From positions 496,001 through 560,000 of the forward strand of contig NC_018211.1 of assembly GCF_000219625.1 (NCBI RefSeq): a stretch of DNA of 64,000 nucleotides, read 5' to 3'. Positions 63,097 to 64,000 of this stretch are shown here, in pieces. This DNA is from Zymoseptoria tritici IPO323. Taxonomy: Eukaryota; Ascomycota; Dothideomycetes; Mycosphaerellales; Mycosphaerellaceae. Both the position numbers and the translations under genes were made by a program. The first letter of the stretch is position 1. Every line of letters starts with the position of its first letter. The notes under the pieces were generated by a model. That model made no database searches and was not told the DNA's origin. It worked only from the letters and a program-made list of their open reading frames with translations.

Positions 63097-64000
63097 TCTA
63101 TTTCCTTATTAATAATCTTATAAAGGGCCTTATCCTGTCCGATCTACGCGAAGAGGGGAATATTAAGCGTACTATTTCTCTTAAACTCGTGCTCCTAACC
63201 GGGCGTTAAGTATATCGCTTAGCGAGCCTTGTTAAAGAAGCCGTTAAAGTTAAGCTAGCCGAGTTCTCTACGTAGGACGTTATTGTCGAAGCGGTACGGC
63301 CTAAGGAAGTCCGATAGTCGAGACGGACGAGTATCCTTAAACTACATCTTATACGTCTCGGAACCTATCTTTAGCTAGCTAAGCTTATACGTATCGTACT
63401 TAAGGATAGTAAGCCTAAAGAGCGTGTTGTTCTTTACTATTACATTCCCGGTCTTTACCTTAATTCCGAAGTATCGAAGTAGGTCCCTTACATAATTGTA
63501 GCATAGGAACGTGCACTTATCCTTTAGCTTTATACTGTCCGGATATAGTAGCTATAGGCATCGAAATAGCTAGTTCGGGGTAGCAAGACGTTACGAAAGC
63601 AGGAGCTTCCTTAGGCTATTAATCGTAGCGATAATTTAAGGTAAGGCGTCCTTACAATTATAGGTCGTGTTCGTAGGTTCCGTAATAGGGATGCCGAGAG
63701 CGATCTGTATTTTAGTTACTGCCTAACTTACTAAGCGAGCCCTTCCCGTAGTACGAATAATAGGAGTCGAGTAGATACTCCCTCCGAGACTAGGGCTAGA
63801 AACGGATCTGCCGGAGTATAGTATTTAGGGGCGGCCGGAGCTACTCTCGGAAGGGGTACCGCGTATAGGAAGACTACCGAGATTAGCTAGCTTTTCCTTA
63901 GTTTTAGACCGAGTGCTTATAGCGGGAGGTGCTTCGATCTGCTTCTAAGTGTTAGATCTAGACGCAATTTCCTTCTCCTTTCCCTTAGGCTTATAGGGCA

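Larger units (their letters stand above)
61148..64000 (-). pseudogene. Large decayed ORF of an unidentified gene or element, split by copy B
   Basis: On the minus strand a frame enters at the window edge and runs to a TAG at 61148-61150. It is interrupted by the element at 62300-63096 and by TAG codons (plus an occasional TAA). Between stops it is clearly protein-like: FGIKVKTGNVIVKNNTLF, RNSTLNIPLFA, NKEID at the insertion point, TFKYIDLIVSRIVEENRG, FNIRITVPHLLYSID and SLIPNNYIAAILVAYEK. Removing the element and one duplication keeps one frame for more than 600 codons. I do not recognise the family. TAG sits where Trp or Gln is plausible, consistent with RIP. Confidence 0.5.

Noticed and set aside
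1..64000. CRISPR arrays, rRNA, intact tRNA genes and telomeric TTAGGG arrays
   Set aside because: None seen. The only tRNA-like sequence is the partial head of the dispersed repeat near 57.95 kb.

Overview
This is nuclear DNA of a filamentous ascomycete (Pezizomycotina, most likely a dothideomycete). Genes are dense, with spliceosomal introns of 45-85 bp (GT...AG with recognisable branch sites). Protein families are fungal: septin CDC12, a BUR1-type CDK, a hybrid histidine kinase and BTB paralogs. The right-hand 17.5 kb looks damaged by repeat-induced point mutation (RIP): CpA/TpG are almost absent and TpA is in excess.

Layout. (1) 0.1-14.1 kb is conserved housekeeping: two very small complex I subunit genes (NDUFB3-like and NDUFB2-like, both needing splicing), CAF1/POP2 deadenylase, BUR1/CDK9 kinase, ribokinase, PWP2, septin CDC12 and a WDR83/MORG1-like protein. 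(2) 14.3-27.5 kb is lineage-specific: an unrecognised coiled-coil protein, a tandem trio of BTB/POZ paralogs (the first broken by frameshifts), an Old Yellow Enzyme, a five-exon GAF/histidine-kinase/receiver protein and an F-box-like protein. (3) 28.0-46.2 kb looks like an uncharacterised biosynthetic cluster without PKS or NRPS. It holds a haem-oxygenase-like diiron oxidase, a GNAT acetyltransferase, a POT-family peptide transporter, a non-haem Fe(II) dioxygenase, an ATP-grasp ligase and a full-length eukaryotic-type tyrosyl-tRNA synthetase paralog whose tyrosine-binding pocket has been rewritten. A degenerate JmjC-like protein and a C2H2 regulator follow. (4) 46.5-64.0 kb is a RIP-mutated transposon block. 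It contains a Tad1-like LINE with two overlapping ORFs interrupted almost only by amber codons, and two ~0.8-kb non-autonomous retroelements.

Two things stand out. First, each ~0.8-kb element begins, exactly at its target-site duplication, with a sequence that folds as a complete HDV-like self-cleaving ribozyme, and ends with the 3' tail of the neighbouring LINE type. One copy sits inside another degenerate ORF, and removing the element plus one duplication restores that frame. Second, the cluster of ATP-grasp ligase, altered TyrRS, diiron oxidase, Fe(II) dioxygenase and peptide transporter suggests a modified aromatic amino acid or small peptide, with the synthetase either activating the amino acid or giving self-resistance.

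Exon models were built by eye from splice motifs, frame continuity and remembered family signatures. Homology statements are recognition, not database results.
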